Source of the DNA: Adiantum capillus-veneris
Lineage: Eukaryota > Streptophyta > Polypodiopsida > Polypodiales > Pteridaceae
DNA length: 64,000 nucleotides
Direction: 5' to 3'
Assembly: GCA_014529385.2 (NCBI GenBank)
Contig: CM043962.1
Location: forward strand, 91,913,180-91,977,179
Shown here in pieces: positions 42,912 through 53,261 of the stretch (the first letter of the stretch is position 1; every line of letters starts with the position of its first letter). The notes below the pieces were generated by a model that worked only from the letters and a program-made list of their open reading frames with translations, did not search any database and had not been told where the DNA came from. The position numbers were made by a program, and so were the translations under genes.

Positions 42912-43269
42912 TGTAACAGACTTGGACACTCCAAGTCAAGAATCGACCGCGACAGCACCAAATAACCACTTCAAAACAATTCACAGATCACAATAGATTT
43001 GCACTGGCCCGGCGGAGTTCCGTGCCTAGAGATATTGGCCCCAAAGACTGGCGCCCCTTTCGGTATTTCTTTTTGTATTAATCAATCATCAAAGTACAAG
43101 AGAGTGGTTAGGGTTTCACTCTCAGACTCTGTGTCTCGATGCTCTGAGAAGTGAAGCCCTCACCACTTATTTAAAGGTTACAAAGGATGCCCAAAAGCAG
43201 AGCCCCAAAAGCTTGAAAGCAAAAGCTCTTTTCTCTCTCTCTCACAGAGAGCTTCTGAAAGCAAAAGCA

Positions 43270-43329
<60 letters not shown>

Positions 43330-43523
43330 GAGAGCCAGTAAAAAGCAAGTTCTCTTTTTCCCAAATCATAGCAAAAAGCTGAGATTTTTGTCGCCAAAAA
43401 TTCCTTTTTTTTTTTTTTTGCTTTTTCACCTCCGCGATTTTCGGAAATTAGGGTTTTGGAAAAATTAGGGTTTGCAGGAATTTTTAGGGTTTCTGCTGTC
43501 CGCCACGTCATCACTTTGTGACA
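42912..43523 (-). repeat. F 5' LTR
   Basis: Begins TGTAACAGACTTGGACACTC and ends ATCACTTTGTGACA, close to the sister LTR. The main difference is a (CT)n tract of about 56 bases (43271-43326), where the sister has about 14. It also has a TATTTAAA at 43169-43176 that may serve as TATA box on the minus strand, and the core block at 43033-43071. Confidence 0.9.
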
Positions 43524-43528
43524 TTGGA

Positions 43529-45392
43529 CTTCCCTAAAGGCCATCCAATAGGATTTAGGCACACCATGAGGGCAGCATGGGTAGGGTCGTGATGTGTGTC
43601 CTTATTGCCTCTTGAGTCTTGGGCTTGCCTTGAGTGTGTTTGTGTGTGTGTTCTCTCTCATGCCCCTACCTTTAGGGCTTGCCCCCTTCTTTGTAGGGAT
43701 CCTTTTTGATTTGCACACCACAAGCACCTTGGTCATCAAGCAAGACAAGCACCTTAGTCAGCTCAAGCACGACAAGCACCTCAAGCACCTTAGTCAGCTC
43801 AAGCACTTCAAGCACATGCCTAGCTTGCCTAAGGTCTAAAGTACCCAAAGGTCTTAGGTCTAAGGACTTTTAACACAAACCTTTGGAGGTCTTTAATGAA
43901 GCTAACCCTAAGGTCTTTTAAGCTCTATTAGCTGCTCATTTCTCTTTGGTAGACCATCTCCCTTTCGGACCCTTCATGAGATGTAACCTTCTCTCCCTTT
44001 GGTCCCGTGGCGAGATAGGTCCAAAAGCACATATCTATATTCTAACTCTTGTTTCCATTCATTTTCCCACGTTAATTGATCAAATTCAATATGAGAAAAT
44101 CATTTGGATAGGTAGATATTAGATTTTATGACACGGGCAATAGCAGGCGAAGGGGCACTGCGAGGGCAGCGTGGTGGCGGGTAGTGCAGCTGGACAGTTA
44201 CCATGGGAGGCAGTGCGGTGAGGTGGGGGAAGGGCTAGATGACGAGGCTGCTGGGTAGACGAGTGTTCACTCTTTCAAACAGTTTTCTCTTTTGGCAGAA
44301 TTTCTTTTGCTAGAATCTGTTCTTTAAAAAGATTCTGCTAGACTTTCTCTCTCTAGAACAGAGAGCTTTTTCTTTCTCTAGAGTCTACCTCTCTCTTGGT
44401 GAAAATAAATTTTGCACTTCCTGTCTTCATATTCACCATTTATTTCAGTTCAGTTTATTCAGTTGTTTACTATTAAAGTGATTCATGTGTTGCAGATTCT
44501 TGTAATGTACAGGATTGATCACGTGTCCAAAGTGATTACACCAAGACCTTAAAACTTTCCAATGTTTCTATTAGAAAATTCAAACCTATCAGGTGGATCA
44601 CCTTTGTAATTCTTCGGTGTCAAATTGTGATGTGAAGCATACCCATGATGCATGGTGACCTTCATTATTGTTTCGTGACCTGGGCTGTGGTTTGTTAGCT
44701 TTAGTAAGTTTTGGGTTCTTAACAGACTTTTGAAGATGACCGATTTTCATGCTGTCAGCAACAGGAAGCTTCTACTTGATTTTAGACAAGCGACTATCCA
44801 CTGACGAAGGCTCATTGCATGCACATTCTCAGCAGCCAGCCTTATACCAGTGTATACACACTCTGGTCTGGTCAGAGCTGGGACTATGTACGGTTTCTGC
44901 AAGGCACGGGCCGCAATTCCTCTTTCTTTGGTTTGTAGCTGGGCAAGTGGAGTGGCATTACACATTACCTCAGGTTTCTGCTTGACTTGTCCCCACTTTG
45001 TCGTACAGCGAGGGAAAATCTCCCCACTTCATTTGTAGTTTAATGGGTTGTATGAGAAATTTTCTTTTACGATGCAGTGTGTAAGAAGAGAATGAGCTTG
45101 TATTCTTTCATAGCCTAGCTTGGGTGAGGCTTGTGCCATGCAGCGTCACCCCGAAACGTGTTTCACCGACCCTTAAATGCGAAACGCCTGCTGATAGGTT
45201 TCACCTGGTAGGTGAAACACCTGAGGTGAAACACCTGAGGTGAAACACTTGAAACAAGACAAAGCTGCACATGGAACTCGAGCAAGCCTTTGCAATTGGC
45301 CTTAGCAATGTCCTAATCTTGCCTTTACAACAAACCACTTTTAGAGAACATCTCTACTATATGATGATTTCCTAAAACTCTCACTCTGCTCT

Positions 45393-45457
<65 letters not shown>

Positions 45458-45613
45458 TTAGTTTATGGTGCAATAAGTTCCTGGTATGTTAGTGCTACAA
45501 TTTCCAAGCTTGAGACTCAAAGTTGTCAACTGCAATGGTAGAAAATCTATTTGTATGCATGCATGAATGTACATTTTTATGCATGAATACTTTGATGTGC
45601 ATGCGTAAAATGT
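43529..45613 (+). other. Intron 4, middle part
   Basis: No gene found. A short AAGCACCT-type repeat (CTCAAGCAC, GACAAGCAC) fills 43740-43815. CT-rich stretches occur at 44300-44400, and a long (CT)n run at about 45398-45453. A small hairpin-repeat of GGTGAAAC units lies at 45198-45246. No coding frame is convincing and the expected kinase exon was not recognised. Confidence 0.5.

Positions 45614-45645
<32 letters not shown>
45614..45645. repeat. (CA)n tract at LINE 3' end
   Basis: About 16 CA units directly precede the T-run of a minus-strand LINE tail, so in LINE sense it reads A7 then (TG)n. Confidence 0.85.
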
Positions 45646-45647
<2 letters not shown>

Positions 45648-45766
45648 TTTTTTGTAAATCTGCTTTGATTAATTTACAAGTGGGAAACCTCAAAGCGACG
45701 AAAACCCACGAAAAGAAAGGGATACAAAAAGCGGAGCACTATGAGGCTCCAAAGGCTAGAAACAGT
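45646..45766 (-). mobile_element. LINE 3' end fragment
   Basis: About 120 bases that, read on the minus strand, end GGTTTCCCACTTGTAAATTA, then a TTTACAAAAAAA tail. The same terminal segment closes the LINEs at 45809 and 63460. It is severely 5'-truncated, as target-primed LINE insertions often are. Confidence 0.75.
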
Positions 45767-45768
45767 CT

Positions 45769-45770
<2 letters not shown>

Positions 45771-45808
<38 letters not shown>
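45771..45808. repeat. (CA)n tract between two LINE ends
   Basis: About 19 CA units separate the LINE fragment at 45646 from the longer LINE at 45809. In LINE sense they follow the A8 tail of the latter. Confidence 0.85.
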
Positions 45809-45811
<3 letters not shown>

Positions 45812-46946
45812 CTTTTTTTTGTAAATCTTGATTGAATTTACAAGTGAGAAACCTCAAATGGGGGAGAACCCACAATAAAGAAGAGGTACAAAAGACGAAG
45901 CATCATAATGCTTCGAAAACTAGAAACAATCAAAGTAAATCCTATAAGCTTCAAGAGAAATGTCTCCCACATCATGAGCAAAGTGAAGTGCTTGTCCAAG
46001 TGAAAATTTGGAGTAAGGGAAAGGTTCAATTTACATGTCATGAAACATCCGAGAGTTACGTTGATGCCATATGGTCCACATAATGCAAACTCTGACCCAA
46101 CTGAAGAAGACCTCAAACGCACAGAGTGTGGCGGCTAGAGGACTCCAAAAGTCCAGAATCGTGTGTGAAATATTTGGAGGGGAAATGAAGGCGTAGAGCA
46201 AAGGACTCGTGCCTGATGAAAGACCGGGAGGAGCGGCAATCCCAAAGCAAATGCGTCACAGTCTCGTCAGCCCCATGACATCGAACACAACGAGAGGAGG
46301 CGATGCGCTGCACATGCGACAAAGTACCAATCCACCATACATTGCCATAAGAAAATGCGCTCTTTGAGAGGTAGATGATTCTTTCAAATGCGAGACAACG
46401 TTCTTTGCCACCACAACTGAGACTTGGAGAGCGACCACAACTGATTTCCGTGTGACACAATCCATGCATTAGATTGCAGCAAAGCATAAACTGATCCCGC
46501 TGACATGCAATCCGACCTAGCATAGGCGAGATTCCAATCTGAAAGCTGGGAGTTCACAAGCAATGGAGGCAGTGGAGAAACACCAGCAAGAAACTGCTGA
46601 ATTTGCTGCGACAAATGACGATAATGAGGTCCTAGCTCATAGCAAAAAGGGACAGTAGCAAAGGAGAGGACGTGCACGGTGTCATCCACCACTTGATCAA
46701 CCTGGGATACCCCTTTTTGCGAAAGAAATATGCTTGTCGAGGAGAGCGCCGAACCGAAGTGAGAGAACAAAAATGCTCTCCAACCGGAGGGAATTACCTT
46801 GTGGGGACTGGCTACCATGCTAGGATTGAGGTGACAACTTTCCATCAAGCAACCACAGTGAAACGAAGGGACATCCCGGAATATGGCCATCAAGATGCCC
46901 AAAGATGACATCCCAATACGAGGGGCATCAGTGACCAAAGAAATTG
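45809..46946 (-). pseudogene. LINE (non-LTR retrotransposon) 3' portion
   Basis: Reading downward, broken frames give QIQQFLAGVSPLPPLL, SVYALLQSNAWIV, then a zf-RVT region: NVWWIGTLSHVQRI, CVRCHGADETVTHLLWDC (CX2C...H...C). The C-terminal part aligns in pattern with the LINE at 63460 (WTIWHQRNSRMFH, PFPYSKFSLGQALHFA, DVGDIS). RT and endonuclease domains are missing by 5' truncation near 46946, where an LTR of element G begins. It ends in a short A-tail and CA/TG tract. Confidence 0.78.
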
Positions 46947-47061
46947 CGCCGCAAAATCCAGAATTTTTGTATGCAGTCTGCCATGTCATGCTGTATAGTC
47001 TGCCACGTGTCACTGTCGTGTGTGTGTCCGGGGTCTGCTGCCACGTCACCAATTTGTAACA
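46947..47061 (-). repeat. Element G 3' LTR end fragment
   Basis: About 115 bases ending CACCAATTTGTAACA, followed by the polypurine tract. The rest is lost at the LINE junction. Confidence 0.7.
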
Positions 47062-47970
47062 TACCCCCCTCTTGAAAGCATTGTAGTCGTCCTCGATTAC
47101 GCTTGCAAAACAGACAGAGGCCATAAATTGTCTTTGCAGACACTGACTGTTAGTATCGACGCACTAGGCACAACACATCTAGCACATGTACCAATCGACA
47201 ATCACATCACAAGACATCACAGGACATCACAAGACATCACATGACAAATCACATTCAAAATCATTCCAAATCTCAAAGCATGATTAATCGACAACGTATT
47301 TAGCAATTGCATCTAGATCCAGTCGGGACCTCACAGATGCTTGATTAACTAATCCATATTGCAATCATGTCTATAGAGATTTATGAGACCGAAATGCTGC
47401 ACTCATTTCGTCTGTCAGTTCTTGCACTTAAACAAGTCAAGTACAAATCAATTAGTATCATTTTCATATTCAGGAATTCCAGTTCATAAAGTCATTGATG
47501 TCCCTTTGGGTTTTAGGGATACTGCTGGGTTGACAGTAGACATCACATGACAAATCACATTCAAAATCATTCCAAATCTCAAAGCATGATTAATCAGCAA
47601 CGTATTTAGCAATTGCATCTAGATCCAGTCGGGACCTCACAGATGCTTGATTAACTAATCCATATTGCAATCATGTCTATAGAGATTTATGAGACCGAAA
47701 TGCTGCACTCATTTCGTTTGTCAGTTCCTGCACTTAAACAAGTCAAGTACAAATCAATTAGTATCATTTTCATATTCAGGAATTCCAGTTCATAAAGTTA
47801 TATAGCAGAATACTGTCAACCCAGCAGTATCCCTCAAACCCAAAGGGACATCAATGACTCTATATCCAAAATCGGGGCAATCTGTTGACAAACGAGCGGA
47901 GTGACTCCCCTCTTGTGCAAACCCGTTGCACTAGATTTGCCCATGCTGAAATCGGGGTTCTATCGGAGTA
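47062..47970 (-). other. Element G 3' non-coding region, with fold-back duplication
   Basis: Polypurine tract and hairpin (GTAGTCG 47083-47089 and CGATTAC 47094-47100, one mismatch) as in C1. A 261-bp segment is present twice (47232-47492 and 47538-47798). The 47 bases between the copies (47493-47539) are the reverse complement of 47811-47857, one mismatch. No coding content. Confidence 0.8.
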
Positions 47971-48290
47971 GACTATGCTAAACTGAATGCTTCAAGGTAA
48001 AGTTCCACAATCTGAGGAGTATCTGCTAGGTCCTCCTCCATCCACTTTGCATCCAATGCGAGATAGTTCTTGAATTTAACCAAGAACCGCCCAATCACTT
48101 TACCTTTAATCTTTCTATCTTTATGTGCCAATATTTGTTCTGGAACGAGTATTTCCTCGCTTTCCTTCACTTCGGGTTGCTCGTCTGGCTCCCCATCATC
48201 GGGGCACATCGCCTTTAAAGGCTTCAAGAGACTCACATGAAAAGTATTGTGAATTCTCCAAGTATCGGGAAACTTCAGTCTAAAGGAGAT
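47971..48290 (-). pseudogene. Element G chromodomain
   Basis: [58 protein letters not shown] and DTPQIVELYLEAF: the integrase tail plus chromodomain, open to the stop near 47973. It is cut at 48290 by the LTR of element H. The rest of G may be I (from 54893), but H's far end is missing so this cannot be shown. Confidence 0.83.
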
Positions 48291-48911
48291 GTAACAGACT
48301 TGGACACTCCAAGTCAAGATTCTACCGCAACACGACAGGAATTGAAAATTCACCTCAAAACAGTCGACAGTTCACAATTGATTCGACACGGCCCGGCGGA
48401 GTTCCGTGCCTAGAGATATTGGCCCCAAAGATTGGCGCTCCTTTCGGTATTGCTTTTTGTATTAATTTGTTGCACAAAGTACACAGGAGTGGTTGGGTCT
48501 CACTCTTAGACTCTGCGTCCAAATGCTCTGAGAAGTGGGAGCCCAACTACACTTATAAAGAGTCACAAGGGTTGCTAAAAGCAGAGCCCCAAAAGCTGAA
48601 AATCAAAAGCTCCATGAAAAATAAAGCAATATCTCTCAAGCCATTGCTTGATAGAAATTAAAGCAAGCCAGTTAAAGCTCCCTCTCTCTCTTGCTAAATC
48701 GTGTAGAATAAAGCAGGCCCAAAAGCTGGGAATTCCGCATGTTGTTGCCACGTGTCAGTTCTGTACAGGCTCCACGTTTTGTGCCGCAATCTGCAGAGAT
48801 GTCTGTACAGTCATGCCACGTCAGCATTGCGTGAATTTTGGGAAGCTGTAGCAGCCACCCCGGGTAGGGGTGTGTGTGTATCATGGACAGCCACGTCACC
48901 AATTTGTGACA
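48291..48911 (-). repeat. H 3' LTR, 621 bp
   Basis: Starts TGTAACAGACTTGGACACTC and ends CACCAATTTGTGACA. Core block at 48418-48456. It has no long CT tract, unlike its relatives. Confidence 0.88.
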
Positions 48912-49520
48912 TACCCCCCTCTTGAAAGCATTGTAATCGCCCTGAATCACGCCTGCAAAACAAACAGAAGCCATAAATTGTCTTAGCAGACACTGACTGT
49001 TAGTACCGATGCACTAGGAACACATCTAGCACATGTACCAATTGACAGGATATCACACGACATCACAGGACATCACTTGACGTCACAGAACATCACATGA
49101 CAAATCAGATTCAAAATTCATTCGGATCTCAGACAAGTGTGTTATCGGCAACGTATTTAGCAATCGCATCTAGATCCACTCGGGACCTCACAGATGCCCG
49201 ATTGACTAATCCTTATTGCAACCATGTCTATCGAGATCATCCAGACCAAAATGCTGCAGTCATTTCGTCTATCAGTTCCTGCACTTAAACAAGTCAAGTA
49301 CAAATCAGTATCGGGAATTCCAGTTCATAAAGTTATACAGCAGAATACTGTCAACTCACAGTATCCCTGAAACTCAAAGAGACATCAGTGACTTTAATAT
49401 AAAAAATCGAGGCAATCTGTTGACAAAGGAGTGGAGCGGCTCCCCTCTTGTGCATACCCACTGCACCAAATTCCGCCTAAGTTGAGTTCGGGGTTCCATT
49501 TAGAATAGACTATGCTAATC
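48912..49520 (-). other. H 3' non-coding region
   Basis: Polypurine tract, hairpin with one weakened arm (48933-48939 and 48944-48950), ACATCAC-type decamer repeats (49043-49105), then unique sequence to the chromodomain stop. Confidence 0.7.
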
Positions 49521-50640
49521 CAAATGCTTTAAGGTAAAGATTCACAATCTAAGGAGTATCTGCTAGGTCCTCCTCCTCCATCCACTTCGCATCCAATGCA
49601 GGATAGTTCTTGAATTTAACCAAGAACCGCCTTATCACTTTACCCTTAATCTTTCTGTCTTTATGTGCCAATATTTGTTCTAGAACAAGGATCTCCTCGT
49701 TTTCTTCCACTTGGGGTTTCTCATCAGGCTCCCCATCTTCAGGCACATCACCTTTAGAAGGCTTCAAGAGACTCACATGAAAAGCATTGTGAATTCTGCA
49801 AGTGTGGGGCAGCTTCAGTCTAAAGGAGACATCATTTATCTTTTTGAAAATCTGGAAAGGTCCGTAGTATCGCATACTAAGCTTTGGAAAAAGCCTCTCC
49901 TTTCCCTTTTTCTTTCTCAGGCGTGCCTTCTCAAAACGTAAGAGCACCCAATCGTTCTCCTTCAATTTCAAATCACGACGATGGCGATCTGCTGCCTTTT
50001 TTTGTCGTTCTTGAGATTTCTGCAAAGCCTCGCGGACCTTGGCAAAAGCCGTTTCCCAAGTTATGTGTGTCCTCGTCGGCTTCAAAAATCTTATCTTTTG
50101 TGCTTAGGAAGGGTGGAACCTTCGTAGCACCTTCAATAATCTCAAATGGCGCCTTCCCCGTCGAAGAGTGTATCGTGTTATTGTAGGCCAATTCCACCAA
50201 AGGTAAATACTTTTCCTATTGAGTCTTTTGATCCGAGATGTAAGATTTCAATAAATCTTGTACCACTAAATTGGCAATCTTTGATTCCGCAGCAGTCTGC
50301 GGGTGGAAAGATGAGCCAATGTTCTCCCAAATAGCCTTCCAAAACAAACTCGTGAATCTGGGTCCCTGCCGGAGACAATCATCTCAGGCATATGCCATGT
50401 AATCTGAAGATCTGGGCCACAAACAGTCTCGCTAAGTGATCCGGCTTCACGGTTTTCTTTACTGGAATGAAATGAGCTTGCTTTCTAAATCTGTCAATAA
50501 CAGTCCAGATACCATCGTGACCACTTTGTGTTCTCGGGAGATTAAAAATGAAATCCATTGCAATACTTTCCCCTGGGCGGGTGGGTATTGGTAAAGGCTG
50601 TAACAATCCCTGTGCTTTATGCCTGTCAAACTTGACCTTC
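49521..50640 (-). pseudogene. H integrase and chromodomain
   Basis: Chromodomain [16 protein letters not shown]...[78 protein letters not shown] and, upstream, RPGESIAMDFIFNLP and WTVIDRFRKQAHFIPVKK. The block with the second catalytic Asp and the Glu (50230-50400) is decayed and shortened, so the enzyme is inactive. Confidence 0.84.
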
Positions 50641-51403
50641 TGGCATACCAAGCAAGTGCGTACAAAATCGTCCACATCCTTCTTGAGTTCCGGCCAAAAG
50701 AAGTATCTCTCCACACCTTTCAAGGTAGTAGCTATGGCGTGGTGACCCGTAAAAGGTGGACAATGGCATTCGGTTAAAACATTTTCCCTCAACGGCTGTG
50801 TAACGCACAACATGGTTTTTCTCATCAAGTAGCCATCTGGAATGGAATATCCCGCTACTATCTCCCCATTCCGTATTCGAGTGAAAATATTTGCAAAATC
50901 TGTATCTGTGGCATACAGATCGACCTATCCTCGAAGCTCCTATGATGTATCGCGGAAATAGCCAGAACCAACGGCTTCTGGGACAAAGCATCTACCACCA
51001 AATTCTTCTGTTCCTGCACATGGACAATCTGAAAGTGAAACTGTGACAAGATGTTCGCCCACCGCATCTGCTTTCTTGATAGCTGCTTTTGTGACAAGAA
51101 GTAGCGTAAACTTTGGTGATCTGTGAAGAGCGTAAAATCGGCTACGAGTAGGTAATGTCGCTACTGAGTAAGAGCATGGATAACCGCCAAAAGCTCTTTC
51201 TGATATATCTGTGCCGTCAATTCCGGCCTTGAGAACAGTCGGCTCTCGTAGGCAATGACATGGCCTTGTTGCATTAAGACCGCACCCAGACTACGACCAC
51301 AAGCACCACAATATACTTTTGCAAGTCTAACAAAGTCAAAACTGGTCCTGTAGTCAATTTCTCTTTCAATGTCTGAAAGACAGTCGCCTCTGTGGATCCC
51401 CAC
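50641..51403 (-). pseudogene. H integrase zinc finger and RNase H
   Basis: LRENVLTECHCPPFTGHHAI and FVRTCLVCQKVKFDRHKAQG (HHCC finger), FHFQIVHVQEQKNLVVDALS, and RNase H pieces VYCGACGRSLGAVLMQQG (catalytic Asp of CDACG replaced by Gly) and SRPELTAQIYQKELLAVIHAL. Frames shift near 50930, 51160 and 51320. Confidence 0.83.
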
Positions 51404-52146
51404 GAGAAAGGGACTCCTTTCTGTGTCAACATATGCAAAGGGGAAGCAACCTCTGCAAACTTTCTAATGAACCGCCTGTAGTACGACCACAAACCGAAGA
51501 AGTTTCTAACTTCATGGACATTCTTCAAATCGAGCCAATCACGGATAGTCTCTATCTTGGCCGGGTCCATATGCACTCCTGCTGCTGAGACAATGTGTCC
51601 CAAAAAGTGTATCTCGGGTAGGAAAAATTCACTTTTCTTTGCATTAATCACTAACTTATGATCTCGTAATGCCTGAAAGACCTGTAGCAGATGTTCTTTA
51701 TGATCTGCCTCATCCTTGGAGAAAATAATGATGTCGTTAAAGAAAGTGCCAACAAATAGTGTGTACTCTCGAAAAATCCTGTCCATCATCCGGTTAAATG
51801 TCGCAGGAGCATTGGTTAGGCCAAAAGGCATCACCAAAAACTCAAATAACCCAAGAGTCGTCCGAAAAGCTGTCTTGTAGACATCTCCTTGTGCGATTCG
51901 GATTTGATGATATTCTCTCTTCAAATCGATCCTGCTAAAACACGAGGATCCCCGTAGTCGGTCAAGAATACCATCGATCCTACGAACTGGAAATCTGTTC
52001 TTGATGGTGAATTTGTTGAGAGCTGTATAATCGATGCACATTCTCCAAGATCCGTCTTTCTTCGAAACCAACAAAACTGGAGAGCAGTACGGTGAAGTAC
52101 TAGGCTGGACAAGACCCTTTTCCAAGAGGTCTTTCACTTGGTTCAT
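51274..52146 (-). pseudogene. H reverse transcriptase, long open frame
   Basis: 290 codons: MNQVKDLLEKGLVQPSTSPY, KKDGSWRMCIDYTALN, SCFSRIDLKREYHQIRI (first Asp), [17 protein letters not shown], then GTFFNDIIIFSKDEADH. The FFDD motif is FFND (Asn codon 51736-51738). FLGHIVSAAGVHMDP and KGVPFSWGSTEA follow. Nearly intact apart from the active-site change. Confidence 0.88.
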
Positions 52147-53261
52147 AATTTCTTCGTTCTGGGCTCAGCTCACACGATGGTGTGCTTCCAGGTATCAGAT
52201 CAATGATATGATCCTCAGGACGAGCGGGTGGTAACTCGCCTGGCAGGCCCTCTGAAAAGCAATCGGCATGAGTGTGGAGAAAATCTTGGCGTTCTTTATC
52301 AAGTTCAAACATATTTGTCCTATTCTCATCATTTAACTCTTTCAAAAAGATAGAGTTAACAATCAGACTGGATTTCATTAATTTTGAAACGGCCGAAGCC
52401 GATACAATAGGGACAGACTCGCCCTTAAGTTTTACATCAAGTACAATGGTTCGGCCCTTCTCTGTATTCAAAGTCGCTTTTCTCACCCGATAGTTGACCA
52501 TGGAGTTGTTCATTTGGTACCAAAGAATTCCCAAGAGGACATCACAACCTTCCAAGGGCATTATGTAGAAGTCCTCATGCCCCAAATACCCTTGATAATG
52601 CAACCGAAGTTTGCCAATGACAAGTGTATTGGCTACGTCCTTGCCGGGTGTCGCTAGAACTGCCTCTGCTAGTGGTCCCATCCGATCGGGTGCGATCTCG
52701 GGCCGCGCCGCCAATTTAGGTGAAATGAAGTTGTCCTTGGCTCCTCCATCAAAGAAACTCAGGGTTTCTTGGTCTTTTACTTTGCCCCAAGCTCGGCAGA
52801 GTTTTGTACTCTTGTCAATCGTGCTTGGGTCAGTACCCATGCAATCTTGAACCTGTCCTGCTTTCATCTTGCCTTTTCGTCCACGTTCCTCAGCTGCTTT
52901 CGAATCCTCAGGCCTGTCTTCATCCTTGTTTAGGGCACTTCGCGGAGATATGCCCCGTTTCCCCGCAGCCAAAGCACTTTCCCTCTTTGATGTAGAGAGC
53001 TCTCTCTCGAAGAGTGAGCTTGGGTCGTGCATCCTTTTCTTTCTTTTCTGGGTTGCTTTTCTTCTTTCTACTTTCATTATTCGAAGTCTGTTCTGTCCTT
53101 TGCGTTATGATTTCATATGTGGGGTAGGTCAAACTGCCTGAATGAATGGCAAAACCCCGTTTTGCACGACTCATCAGTTCCTGAATGGAATCTGACTGTT
53201 GCTCTAAGCAGTGATCTCGGATCTCTGTAGGAAGTCCCAAGGGAAACTGCTCAATCTGTTC
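52147..53261 (-). pseudogene. H protease and C-terminal gag
   Basis: Gag tail IRDHCLEQQSDSIQELMSRA, the intact knuckle CFGCGETGHISAKCP, then a shift and a 325-codon frame: RGRKGKMKAGQVQDCMG, FFDGGAKDNFISPKL (protease block), GCDVLLGILWY and DRTNMFELDKERQDF-like linker. LPPARPEDHIIDLIPGS precedes the uninterrupted CCAGGTATCAGATCAATG site (52189-52206). Confidence 0.85.

Larger units (their letters stand above)
39491..43523 (-). mobile_element. F: compact chromovirus with both LTRs
   Basis: 4,033 bp between TTGGA duplications (39486-39490 and 43524-43528). The LTRs are complete and similar (588 and 612 bp). The order matches C1, but RNase H, the whole integrase and the chromodomain are absent. 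The 3' non-coding region jumps at about 40217 into the RT-RNase H linker. It is the youngest-looking and most completely bordered element here. It would need proteins from relatives to move. Confidence 0.9.
48291..53261 (-). mobile_element. H: chromovirus, 3' LTR to gag knuckle
   Basis: Inserted in G at 48290/48291. It keeps the 3' LTR, polypurine tract, 3' non-coding region, chromodomain, integrase, RNase H, RT, protease and the C-terminal gag. At 53261, inside capsid sequence, a LINE poly-T abuts; gag N-terminus, leader and 5' LTR are missing. It supplies the undisturbed version of the C2 insertion site. Confidence 0.85.

Noticed and set aside
44490-44530. GTTGTGCAG-like acceptor (TTGCAG at about 44495) as next kinase exon
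   Set aside because: The following codons (ILVMYRIDHV) do not match the expected kinase block.
44747-45038. Possible small gene with two open plus-strand frames
   Set aside because: No motif, no splice evidence, and an antisense frame of similar length.
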